Shown here one piece after another: positions 49,077 to 56,402 of a DNA stretch of 64,000 bases. This DNA comes from Candidatus Aenigmatarchaeota archaeon. Its GTDB lineage: Archaea > Aenigmatarchaeota > Aenigmatarchaeia > GW2011-AR5. The stretch's first letter is position 1, and every line of letters starts with the position of its first letter. Where the stretch lies: NCBI GenBank assembly GCA_016187335.1, contig JACPJW010000002.1, positions 1-64,000 on the forward strand, given 5' to 3'. The notes below the pieces were generated by a model. It saw only the letters and a program-made list of their open reading frames with translations. It was not told where the DNA came from and ran no database searches. The translations under genes and the position numbers were made by a program.

Positions 49077-50132
49077 ATGGTTCTCGAGGTTATAAAAGCT
49101 GTTCCTTACGGAGATTGGATTCTTGCAGCGGCGATAGTGGCTGTTTTTGTTGTCGCATCAAAGCTATTTGTGATATTTCTTGAGCGTGTAGTGCTCCGCA
49201 TCACTTCAAAGACAAAAACGGCATTGGACGACGCGATATTGAAAGCCGTGAAGAAGCCCCTGTACATCGGGATAATTCTTGCCGGCGTTTTTCTTGCCAT
49301 CGATTCGCTAAATTATGTCGATATTTATCTGGACGCCATAAAGGCGGGGTTCACCGTCATATGGGTACTTCTCGGCGCGTACACAGCAAGCAGGGTGCTA
49401 AAAGCTTTCTTCTCTTGGTACGCTACGGAAATAGCGCAAAAAACCAAAACGAAATTAGACGAAACAATGATGCCCATAATAAGGAAGATATTGAACGTGT
49501 TCATCTACGCCATTGCCTTGATGATAATACTCAAAGGTTTCGGCGTAGAGATCACGCCATTAGTCGCAGGTCTCGGCATAGGCGGCTTGGCCATTGCGCT
49601 CGCCCTGCAGGATTCTTTGGCGAACCTGTTTTCAGGCGCGTTCATGGTCTCGGACAAGATAATAAAAGCCGGGGATTTCATAGAGCTCGAGGGCGGGATT
49701 AAGGGCTTTGTCGAAGAAATAGGCTGGAGAACCACAAAGGTAAGGACGCTCCCCAACAACCTTGTCATAATACCAAACTCAAAAATTGCAAACAGTACTA
49801 TAACAGACTACAGTGCTCCGATAGAGGAGATGTCTGTTGTAGTTCCAGTGGGGGTCGCCTACGATTCCGATTTAGGAAAGGTGGAAAAGATGACTATAGA
49901 GGTTGCAAAAGACACATTAAAAAATGTTGCGGGCGGCAAGAAGGATTTCGAGCCTTTCATACGCTACAATGCATTCGGCGATTCCAACATAAACTTTTCT
50001 GTTATACTGAGGGTGGAGAAGTTTGTCGACCAGTACCTTGTGGTGCACGAATTCATAAAGGCCCTGAAGAAGAGATACGACGAGGAGGAAATAGAGATAT
50101 CGTTCCCTGTGAGGAAGATTGTGCAAAAGTAG
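49077..50132 (+). CDS. mscS: MscS-family mechanosensitive channel
   Basis: A 351-residue channel that releases solutes on osmotic down-shock. Several N-terminal membrane helices are followed by the pore helix (VAGLGIGGLAIALALQDSLA) and the beta domain (IKAGDFIELEGGIKGFVEEI; TLPNNLVIIPNSKIANSTI). A TTTTTATAAAC box is about 25 bases upstream, giving a leaderless transcript. Confidence 0.93.
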   Translation: MVLEVIKAVPYGDWILAAAIVAVFVVASKLFVIFLERVVLRITSKTKTALDDAILKAVKKPLYIGIILAGVFLAIDSLNYVDIYLDAIKAGFTVIWVLLGAYTASRVLKAFFSWYATEIAQKTKTKLDETMMPIIRKILNVFIYAIALMIILKGFGVEITPLVAGLGIGGLAIALALQDSLANLFSGAFMVSDKIIKAGDFIELEGGIKGFVEEIGWRTTKVRTLPNNLVIIPNSKIANSTITDYSAPIEEMSVVVPVGVAYDSDLGKVEKMTIEVAKDTLKNVAGGKKDFEPFIRYNAFGDSNINFSVILRVEKFVDQYLVVHEFIKALKKRYDEEEIEISFPVRKIVQK

Positions 50133-50217
50133 AGTTTGTTTAAGTTATTTCTCTTTTTAGTATTACGCAAAGCGTCCGCTTCAATCTCAGTCCGCAAAAC
50201 CTCGGCTTGACTTCTTT

Positions 50218-51873
50218 CTACACACTTGTGTTTTTCCTGAGCTCGAACCACATGAAGCGGTGGCCGGTCAGCGTAAAGGAGTAAGGCTCTTTCTTAATAG
50301 CTGGAAAATTGGTGTTGCCGAACATCTCAACCGGAATCATGCCGGCGTATTGGCCAAGATTTAGCTCAAAATACTGAGCGTGCCTTGACAGGTTAAAGAT
50401 GCATAAAATTCTTTCATCATCGTATTCTCTTATGAACGCCAGTATTTTTGTGTTGGAAGGCTTCAGGATTTCTATATAGCCCCTACCAAATGCTTTTTTT
50501 TGCTTGCGGATTCCGATGACATTTTTCATCCAGTTCAGAAGCGAGTAAGGAAGCCTTTTTTCGGCGTACACATTTATTGCTTCATAATGATAATTTGGGT
50601 TTGTGATAACAGGCAAATAAAGCTGTTCTGAGTCGGCGGAAGAGAACCCTGCATTCTTGTCAGGTGACCACTGCATGGGAGTTCTGACGCCATTGCGGTC
50701 TCCCAGAAAGATGTTGTCACCCATGCCAAGCTCGTCGCCGTAATAAATTAATGGACTTCCAGGCAGGGAAAACAACAAGCCATAAAGCAGCTCAATTCTA
50801 AGGCGGTCGTTGTCAGCCAGCGGCGCAAGCCTTCTTCTGATGCCGAGGTTGAACCGCATCTTTGGGTGCTTTGCGTATTCGCGCCACATTACGTCCCTTT
50901 CCTCGTCGTTAGTCATCTCTAATGTGAGTTCATCGTGGTTTCTTAGAAATATGGCCCACTGGCAGGCTTCCGGTATGCTCTTTGTCTGGTTAATGATATC
51001 CGCTACGGGCTGATAGTGCTCTTTTGCAAGAGCAATAAATATCCTTGGCATGAGCGGAAAGTTAAACAGCATATGAAATTCGTCGCCGTTGCCGAAATAA
51101 GAAATGGCTTCCGTGGGCCATTGGTTTACCTCTGCAAGAAGTATTCTACCAGGATATTCCTCATCAAGCATTTTCCGGCCTTCTCTGAAGAATAAGTGCG
51201 TTTCAGGCAGGTTTTCGCTGCTTGTGCCGTCCCTGTCAAAAATGTAAGGCACTGCATCACACCTGAACCCGTCAATTCCCGTATCAAGCCAGAAGCGCAT
51301 CACATTTTTCATCTCTTCCCTTACTTCCGGATTATCGTAGTTCAGGTCAGGCTGGTAACCATAGAATCTGTGCCAGTAATACGCCTTGGCTTCGTCGTCC
51401 CACGCCCAGTTGGACTTTTCCGTATCGCTAAAAATAATCCTTGCCGAAATGTTCTTTTTGTTGGTGTCAGACCAGATGAACCAGCTCTTTTTCTGCGACT
51501 CTGGATGGCTGCGCGCTTCTTTGAACCACGAATGCTCACTCGATACGTGATTGAAGACAAGGTCTACAATTACTTTGATCCCTCTCTTGTGAGCCTCGTG
51601 GACAAACACTCTGAAGTCTTCTATTGTGCCAAGATCGGGATGGATGCTGTAGAAGTCGGAAACGTCATAGCCGTCATCCTTGAGCGGGGATGGGTAGAAC
51701 GGGAGTAGCCATATGCAATCTACATCCAGCCACTGGAGATAGTCCAGCTTCGTAGTAAGCCCTTTGAAATCCCCTACGCCATCACCATTGCTGTCACAAA
51801 ATGTTCTTACATGCAGCTCGTAGAATACAACATCCTTGTACCAAAAGTTGTCGCTTTTGTTGCCGGCTTCCAT
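50218..51873 (-). CDS. treS: Trehalose synthase (maltose glucosyltransferase)
   Basis: A GH13 enzyme of 551 residues that interconverts maltose and trehalose. LLPFYPSPLKDDGYDVSDFY is the TreS signature. The catalytic triad sits in DGFRCDAVPYIF (nucleophile), LLAEVNQWP (acid/base) and RNHDELTLE. Stand-alone form, without the maltokinase fused in some bacteria. Suggests use or storage of alpha-glucosides. No sugar transporter is visible in the window. Confidence 0.9.
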   Translation of the reverse strand: MEAGNKSDNFWYKDVVFYELHVRTFCDSNGDGVGDFKGLTTKLDYLQWLDVDCIWLLPFYPSPLKDDGYDVSDFYSIHPDLGTIEDFRVFVHEAHKRGIKVIVDLVFNHVSSEHSWFKEARSHPESQKKSWFIWSDTNKKNISARIIFSDTEKSNWAWDDEAKAYYWHRFYGYQPDLNYDNPEVREEMKNVMRFWLDTGIDGFRCDAVPYIFDRDGTSSENLPETHLFFREGRKMLDEEYPGRILLAEVNQWPTEAISYFGNGDEFHMLFNFPLMPRIFIALAKEHYQPVADIINQTKSIPEACQWAIFLRNHDELTLEMTNDEERDVMWREYAKHPKMRFNLGIRRRLAPLADNDRLRIELLYGLLFSLPGSPLIYYGDELGMGDNIFLGDRNGVRTPMQWSPDKNAGFSSADSEQLYLPVITNPNYHYEAINVYAEKRLPYSLLNWMKNVIGIRKQKKAFGRGYIEILKPSNTKILAFIREYDDERILCIFNLSRHAQYFELNLGQYAGMIPVEMFGNTNFPAIKKEPYSFTLTGHRFMWFELRKNTSV

Positions 51874-51971
51874 GAATTACATACATCAGCTTGTTGCTTA
51901 AGAAGTTAATGCTACTGTATGAGGATAGAATTATTTATGACCTTCCACATGCGCCTACACTTCTTCTGTTT

Positions 51972-52367
51972 TTAACCCTTTTGACTATCCTTTTCCTCTA
52001 CTATCACCGCGTTGACGACGCCGTGCTGCCCGGGCCTTGAAGTTACCCTGGCTTTGCCAAGCTCCGTCTGCACGACTGCTCCCTTTGTTATGATATTGCG
52101 CCTCACGAACTGGGAATCCGCCTTGTTTTCAACAACGCTCGTTATCTTCACTTTTTGCGCCTTGCCTTTAACAACGATATTAGCAACATTGGAACTCAGC
52201 GCCATGATTTTCTCGTTGCCTCCCATGGAGCGGATTTTCCTTTTCTTGTATTCTCCTACGTGGGCAGGGACGAAATCGCGGCCGCGCTGGTACCGCTTTT
52301 TCTTTGCGTGCCTTTTCAGCAGGCCGCCTGTTTTCTTCCTGTTGCTTCTTAATTGCCATTGCGTCAT
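51972..52367 (-). CDS. rps8e: Ribosomal protein S8e (eS8)
   Basis: A 131-residue archaeal/eukaryotic small-subunit protein: WQLRSNRKKTGGLLKRHAKK, RGRDFVPAHVGEYKKRKIRS and the C-terminal ARVTSRPGQHGVVNAVIVEE. A leader of at least 80 bases contains a possible six-codon peptide and a hairpin. Confidence 0.95.
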   Translation of the reverse strand: MTQWQLRSNRKKTGGLLKRHAKKKRYQRGRDFVPAHVGEYKKRKIRSMGGNEKIMALSSNVANIVVKGKAQKVKITSVVENKADSQFVRRNIITKGAVVQTELGKARVTSRPGQHGVVNAVIVEEKDSQKG

Positions 52368-52397
52368 TTTGAAAACCTCTGTTTTTCGAAAGAAGTG

Positions 52398-52418
52398 TCA
52401 TTCTAATGAACACTTCAT
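52398..52418 (-). other. Possible six-codon leader peptide of S8e
   Basis: ATG 52418 (MKCSLE, then TGA) stands behind GGAGTGATTAATC, a stronger ribosome-binding site than that of S8e. The hairpin GAAGTGT..ACACTTC spans its codons. It could regulate S8e translation. Confidence 0.3.
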
Positions 52419-52581
52419 GATTAATCACTCCTGTCAAAACGGAGCGGAAAGTTGTTTCAGAAAAGATCCGGGCTTTTCTTTCCGTTTTTGATATAGAGTC
52501 GTCTCCATGTCTTTCTTTCGCAAACTTATTTAAACATACTTACATCTATAAACGTATCTTTTATGGAGGTTTTAGGATTTT

Positions 52582-52809
52582 ATGGAAAGACCGATAGACG
52601 TTCTTAACAACGCGAAAGGCAAGAGGGTTCTGATAAAGCTGAAGAAAGGAACGGAAATCTCAGGCATCCTGCATGCAATGGACCTGCATCTCAACATGTG
52701 GCTTGAGGACGCCGAGCAGGTAAGCGAGGAAAAGAAAGTGAAGCTGGGGACCCTTCTGGTGCGCGGAGACAACATAATTTATGTTTCTCCGGCCGAGAAA
52801 GCGGATTAA
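52582..52809 (+). CDS. LSm/Sm-like RNA-binding protein
   Basis: A 75-residue Sm fold: RPIDVLNNAKGKRVLIKLKK and ISGILHAMDLHLNMWLEDAE (Sm1), VRGDNIIYVSP (Sm2). Archaeal LSm proteins form RNA-binding heptamers. It stands upstream of L37e, the usual archaeal neighbour. A TTATTTAAAC box lies at about 52524-52534. Confidence 0.95.
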   Translation: MERPIDVLNNAKGKRVLIKLKKGTEISGILHAMDLHLNMWLEDAEQVSEEKKVKLGTLLVRGDNIIYVSPAEKAD

Positions 52810-52918
52810 GAAAAACGAAAAGACAAAGCCGTTTGATTGAAAGACGAAACCTGAGTCTTTGTTTCCGCTTTAGTGAAAGGGAAATGCACGCTCACATGCA
52901 GTTTTCAGAGTGATAAAA

Positions 52919-53164
52919 ATGAAAGGCACGCGCAGCTTCGGCAAGCACAACAAGATTGTTCACATACGATGCCGAAGGTGCGGCCGCCATTCCTTCCACG
53001 AGCGCCTCGGCAAGTGCAGCGCGTGCGGATACCCGCGGGCAAAGATAAGAAAGGAAGCATGGCGCTGGAAGCCTGTGAACCGCGCAGCCCGCCGCTTCAT
53101 TAAGCCGAAGCACCAGAAGCCGAAGACGAAATACATTGGCAGGCAGACAGCGAAGATAAGATAA
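52919..53164 (+). CDS. rpl37e: Ribosomal protein L37e (eL37)
   Basis: An 81-residue zinc-binding large-subunit protein: GTRSFGKHNKIVHIRCRRCG, RHSFHERLGKCSACGYP and the basic tail RRFIKPKHQKPKTKY. Four cysteines form the zinc site. Start ATG 52919 after GTGATAAAA; ATG 52910 is in frame. Follows LSm. Confidence 0.94.
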   Translation: MKGTRSFGKHNKIVHIRCRRCGRHSFHERLGKCSACGYPRAKIRKEAWRWKPVNRAARRFIKPKHQKPKTKYIGRQTAKIR

Positions 53165-53166
53165 AT

Positions 53167-53361
53167 ATGCCAAAACTGTCCAGGATCGACAAGCTTGTTC
53201 TGAAGGCAGGAAAGCAGAGGAAGAAAGCGGGAAGATTCTGTCCCGTCTGCAAGGGCACTGACGTTGTGCTTGACGCAAGGATGGAAATGATCTGGTATCG
53301 GTGCCGTAAATGCTCACACAGCGCCGCGTCGTTCCCGGAGAAAGCCGTTAATTTTGGTTAA
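53167..53361 (+). CDS. Zinc-ribbon protein behind L37e (64 aa)
   Basis: The ATG is two bases after the L37e stop. CPVC and CRKC (FCPVCKGTDVV; YRCRKCSHSA) form a zinc ribbon like that of TFS/TFIIS-type or small archaeal zinc proteins. The stop TAA is the first triplet of a family 1 hairpin. Function unknown. Confidence 0.75.
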   Translation: MPKLSRIDKLVLKAGKQRKKAGRFCPVCKGTDVVLDARMEMIWYRCRKCSHSAASFPEKAVNFG

Positions 53362-53379
53362 ACTTTTTGGAAAAGTTTA
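53359..53379 (+). repeat. Family 1 hairpin at a stop codon
   Basis: TAAACTTTTTGGAAAAGTTT plus A: a 9-bp stem whose first triplet ends the zinc-ribbon gene. A TATA-like TTTATAAG follows for the next gene. Confidence 0.75.
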
Positions 53380-53409
53380 ATTTATAAGCCGGCGCGACAA
53401 GGGATAATC

Positions 53410-53595
53410 ATGAACCCGTCAACCCTGGAGAAATTAAGCGCCCTGTCGTTCCTGCTTATCGGCATTTCTTTGCTTTTGTTCGCCATGACGCTGGTAGGCG
53501 TAAACACGCAGTTTTTGGGGATTGCAATGGTCGTTTCGGGCATAGTTGCTGTCATAACAGGCGCGTTTTTGTGGCTTGACAGCAGGAAGCAGTAG
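53410..53595 (+). CDS. Two-helix small membrane protein
   Basis: A 61-residue frame with membrane segments at about 9-29 and 35-55, and polar ends (LEKLSALS; LDSRKQ). ATG 53410 follows GGGATAATC and a TATA-like TTTATAAG. No family recognised. Confidence 0.6.
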   Translation: MNPSTLEKLSALSFLLIGISLLLFAMTLVGVNTQFLGIAMVVSGIVAVITGAFLWLDSRKQ

Positions 53596-53601
53596 ACCCT
53601 T

Positions 53602-53630
53602 TGCAACTTTTCAGAAAAGTTGCATCAAAA
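53602..53630 (+). repeat. Family 1 hairpin with tail
   Basis: TGCAACTTTTCAGAAAAGTT then GCATCAAAA on the plus strand: an 8-bp stem with the ATCAAAA tail, between the membrane protein and tRNA-Lys. Confidence 0.75.
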
Positions 53631-53735
53631 TGGAGAAAGCGTCTGCGGAAAGAAAATACATTAAAAATCATGTACGGAAACTTCGTTTTCTGGGCAAAGA
53701 ACATTTAAAAGATATTACACTGATTATTTCTGCAC

Positions 53736-53935
53736 GGGCCTGTAGCTCAGATGACCCTTTGCACCCTTTTTAGAAAAAAGCGTGCACGGAAAAGGGAGGG
53801 TCAGAGAAACCTGGTAGAGTAGCGGCCTCTTAATATGGCGAAAGCCTTTAAGGGAAAGGAGTTAACCTAAGAGGAAAACCGTAGGTTGTCTCTCTGGTAA
53901 GCCGCCTGTCGCGGGTTCGAATCCCGTCGGGCCCA
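53736..53935 (+). tRNA. tRNA-Lys (CTT) with D-loop and anticodon-loop introns
   Basis: The acceptor GGGCCTG (53736-53742) pairs with CGGGCCC (53928-53934); discriminator A. D arm GCTC/GAGT, anticodon stem GCGGC/GCCGC with anticodon CTT at 53829-53831, T arm GCGGG-TTCGAAT-CCCGT. Insert one, about 53751-53809 (59 bases), splits the D-loop between G15 and C16. Insert two, 53833-53899 (67 bases), is at the canonical 37/38 site. Removing both gives a 74-base tRNA with D-loop AGCCTGGTA, identical to tRNA-Ile. TATA-like CATTTAAAAGA at about 53702-53712. Confidence 0.9.
53755..53795 (+). repeat. Family 2 hairpin in the tRNA-Lys D-loop intron
   Basis: GCACCCTTTTTAGAAAAAAG then CGTGCACGGAAAAG, the same element and strand sense as in the tRNA-Ile D-loop intron, with a shortened stem. 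Confidence 0.85.
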
Positions 53936-53952
53936 TCCCTTTTTATCCCGCC

Positions 53953-54462
53953 ATGACAATGTTTTACATGGGGCTTGTCCGGCTAAGCGATTACCAAGAG
54001 TGGATTTCTCCGCTTCATGAAGCTGAAACCCTTCTTTATTTTGCTTTGCATAAAACCGAAATAGAGCAGACTGCAAACGCCATACTGGCTGAATACCAGA
54101 CGAACGGCTTCCACGCCGAAGCTATTCCATGCAGGCGCGTCGGTGTGAAAGGCGACGCGCAATCCTATGAATTCGCCATTTCTGTCAACGGTTTAAAGCC
54201 TGACGGTTCCGAGATTGCGAAGATTGCGGCAGGTATATGCAGGACAAAGAGAATGTCCATAAGGGAAAGGTGGGCCGCAATGAGAATGCCCTACTCTACG
54301 GTTGCTGATGAAATAGCAAGCAGGCTCACGAGCGAGGTAAGGAACGTGAACACAATTCTCTGGGAAGTGAAGCCGAACAGCAGAAAGAGTTTGCGCCAAA
54401 GGATATATAGCGCTGCCGCACAGTTTTATCATGCAGTCCGCTATACAGCATTTCCTCTTTGA
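53953..54462 (+). CDS. Orphan protein next to tRNA-Lys (169 aa)
   Basis: A soluble protein of 169 residues (LRSDYQEW-like start LVRLSDYQEWISPLHEAETL; ILAEYQTNGFHAEAIPCRRV; FAISVNGLKPDGSEIAKIAA). Its ATG is 18 bases after tRNA-Lys, and its tail overlaps the next gene by 32 bases, crossing that gene's TATA box (GATATATAG near 54400). The overlap suggests it arrived later. No family recognised. Confidence 0.65.
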   Translation: MTMFYMGLVRLSDYQEWISPLHEAETLLYFALHKTEIEQTANAILAEYQTNGFHAEAIPCRRVGVKGDAQSYEFAISVNGLKPDGSEIAKIAAGICRTKRMSIRERWAAMRMPYSTVADEIASRLTSEVRNVNTILWEVKPNSRKSLRQRIYSAAAQFYHAVRYTAFPL

Positions 54463-55303
54463 CCTGAAGAAGGAAATAAAAAAATCAGCTGTGCGCAAGG
54501 ACATTGTTTCCGTCATCCTCATCGGCAGTGCAGCGCGCGGCGACTGGGTGCGCGGCAAGAGCGACGTGGATTTTTTGGTTGTTGCAAAGTCAGGCAAAGA
54601 AAAAAGAAAGGTCTCGTCTTTTTTCCGGAAGGCTTTGGACAAGCTCAACAAAAAGCATGACCTTCGTCTGGAGGATTCATGCACGGACGAGAAGAAATTC
54701 CACAATGCAATATTGAATGCTGTTTTGAAATTGGAATCAGGTTTTCTCTTCGGCGTTCCGTTTTACGTGATATCGCAGGAAGATTTTGATTTGGTGAAGA
54801 AAAAAATCAGCGACAGGAAGATATGGTTCATGATGACCTTTGTCGCTTCATTGTCATCGTTCCTGAAAAACATCAAAGAGACGGGAAAGGTTGTTTACGG
54901 CGCTGATTTGGTCAGGGAAATAAAAGAATCGCGCCTTTCGTTTTTTGACCATGTCAAGATATTCCTTGTTCCTTATTACATACTTGCCTTGGGCTTTCTT
55001 TCCCTTCACGACGGCAAGACAGCAATGAACCACGCTATAAAGGCGTGCCTGCTGGAAGCCGACGATGAATTGCTGTTATTGGAAAGGCACCTGGGCAGCT
55101 ACGATAAGGATGAGCATGCTTACGAAAGAATTTTCTCGCGCCTGCCGTACAACATTGAGCATCTGAAGAAATGCGTGGAGTACAGGAAGAATTTTGCAGG
55201 CATTAACCCGAAATTTTTCGGGACTTTATCATTCCTTTTCCATTCCTTTTTCTTCATTTTAACAAGCCATTTATTTTACCTGCTTAACCTTGTGAAGCGA
55301 TGA
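54431..55303 (+). CDS. Nucleotidyltransferase-domain protein
   Basis: A 290-residue protein with the polymerase-beta-like motif ILIGSAARGDWVRGKSDVDF (GSxxRGD..SDxD), followed by a helical C-terminal half that may be a HEPN-like or substrate-binding domain. A GATATATAG box about 30 bases upstream supports ATG 54431. Specific substrate unknown. The hydrophobic last segment (FFFILTSHLFYLLNLV) may touch the membrane. Confidence 0.85.
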   Translation: MQSAIQHFLFDLKKEIKKSAVRKDIVSVILIGSAARGDWVRGKSDVDFLVVAKSGKEKRKVSSFFRKALDKLNKKHDLRLEDSCTDEKKFHNAILNAVLKLESGFLFGVPFYVISQEDFDLVKKKISDRKIWFMMTFVASLSSFLKNIKETGKVVYGADLVREIKESRLSFFDHVKIFLVPYYILALGFLSLHDGKTAMNHAIKACLLEADDELLLLERHLGSYDKDEHAYERIFSRLPYNIEHLKKCVEYRKNFAGINPKFFGTLSFLFHSFFFILTSHLFYLLNLVKR

Positions 55304-55356
55304 GAAAAGTTTATTATCTGCAATAGACAAATTAAATTGCGGTGATAGTGTTTAAA

Positions 55357-55623
55357 ATGAAAATCCCCGTGTCTGCCGAAGGAACCGAATTTGACGTTAA
55401 AGTCAGGCAAACTCATGGGCTGAGCGAGAGGGAATCCCGGGAATTGCTAAGGAATGCTTACGTAAGGGATATAGTTGAAGGATACTCACTCCGGGATCTT
55501 GTTTCCATATGCGATTACATCGACCGGTTCATGGAACATCCTAATCACATGTACCTTAGAACCAAAATTTTTGGCAGGATAAATGAAATAAGGCTCGAAC
55601 TAGGCCTTGTTTCCCTGCATTAG
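55357..55623 (+). CDS. Orphan protein (88 aa)
   Basis: ATG 55357 lies behind GGTGATAG. The 88 residues (KIPVSAEGTEFDVKVRQTHG; RESRELLRNAYVRDIVEGYS; MEHPNHMYLRTKIFGRINEI) are charged and mostly helical. The stop overlaps the stop of the convergent Cys-rich gene. No family recognised. Confidence 0.65.
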   Translation: MKIPVSAEGTEFDVKVRQTHGLSERESRELLRNAYVRDIVEGYSLRDLVSICDYIDRFMEHPNHMYLRTKIFGRINEIRLELGLVSLH

Positions 55624-56024
55624 CACACGTCGCACTGCGCGTCAGGGCAGTCCGCTTTGACGCGCGCGCAGCATGATTCCTTGTTCGCGCGGCTGAATTC
55701 GTTGCCGCGGCACGCGTTGCAAAGGCCGGAACACAGGATGTCCTTCGTCTCGACGCAGCATTGCTGGTAAAGGCACGAATAGTCGCCGGCAGTGTCGCCG
55801 AAAAGCACCCTGCACGAGTCCATGAACCCTGTGAAATCGCTCCGCTGCCGCACGGACCAGTCGCACTTTTCTTTCTTGTAATCATCGCACGTGGAATAGA
55901 ATATCCTGTTCGCTTCCGTCCTGCTCAGCTGTTCGCCGGACTGCTGGGAAAAGAAAATGTAGAAGGTGGTGAGCAGGAACGCGACGAGCGCAACGGATAT
56001 TATAACCTTGAACGGAAGCTCCAT
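55620..56024 (-). CDS. Membrane-anchored Cys-rich protein (134 aa)
   Basis: An N-terminal helix (FKVIISVALVAFLLTTFYIF) anchors an external domain with about 14 cysteines (CDDYKKEKCDW; CLYQQCCVETKDILCSGLCN; CCARVKADCPDAQCDVC). Probably disulfide-bonded. It is the last gene of a surface-protein unit. Confidence 0.75.
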   Translation of the reverse strand: MELPFKVIISVALVAFLLTTFYIFFSQQSGEQLSRTEANRIFYSTCDDYKKEKCDWSVRQRSDFTGFMDSCRVLFGDTAGDYSCLYQQCCVETKDILCSGLCNACRGNEFSRANKESCCARVKADCPDAQCDVC

Positions 56025-56088
56025 ATGTTATCTATGCAAGGAAGCGGGATAAATAATTATCAAGGCTGAAGCAGCAGTTCTGTTTTTT

Positions 56089-56388
56089 CTAAGCTCCAAG
56101 AAAATATAGTTCCACTAAATGAACTTCATAATGTGCGCTCAGAGGTGTGCCATCATCTAAGTGATGGTCATCCGTAATACGATGGGTACATCCAAGATCG
56201 CAATAAGCGTTAGGGGTTGGATTCGTTCCTCGAACAGCCTTATCAAAATCTCCAGAATACCAAGGGAGCCAGCCGGTCTGCATCTTGCATTCTATTGTTC
56301 TTAATGGCGGTGACCTTCTGAACCTAATTCCATCCGAATCTATCAGAAAATTTCCATCATCTGACAACGTCAGTTGTTTTATCCTCAT
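56089..56388 (-). CDS. Orphan protein (99 aa)
   Basis: ATG 56388 follows GGAGACTATA. The protein (KQLTLSDDGNFLIDSDGIRF; WLPWYSGDFDKAVRGTNPTP; DDGTPLSAHYEVHLVELYFL) is soluble and beta-rich. It sits 14 bases after the 1152-residue surface protein. No family recognised. Confidence 0.7.
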   Translation of the reverse strand: MRIKQLTLSDDGNFLIDSDGIRFRRSPPLRTIECKMQTGWLPWYSGDFDKAVRGTNPTPNAYCDLGCTHRITDDHHLDDGTPLSAHYEVHLVELYFLGA

Positions 56389-56402
56389 TATAGTCTCCTC
56401 CT

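Noticed and set aside
7962-53630. Family 1 hairpins as ordinary transcription terminators
   Set aside because: Most copies are inside operons, some in coding sequence and one in a tRNA, which does not fit simple termination.
53576-53773. 65-codon frame before tRNA-Lys
   Set aside because: It runs through the tRNA promoter and into the tRNA gene and lacks family resemblance.
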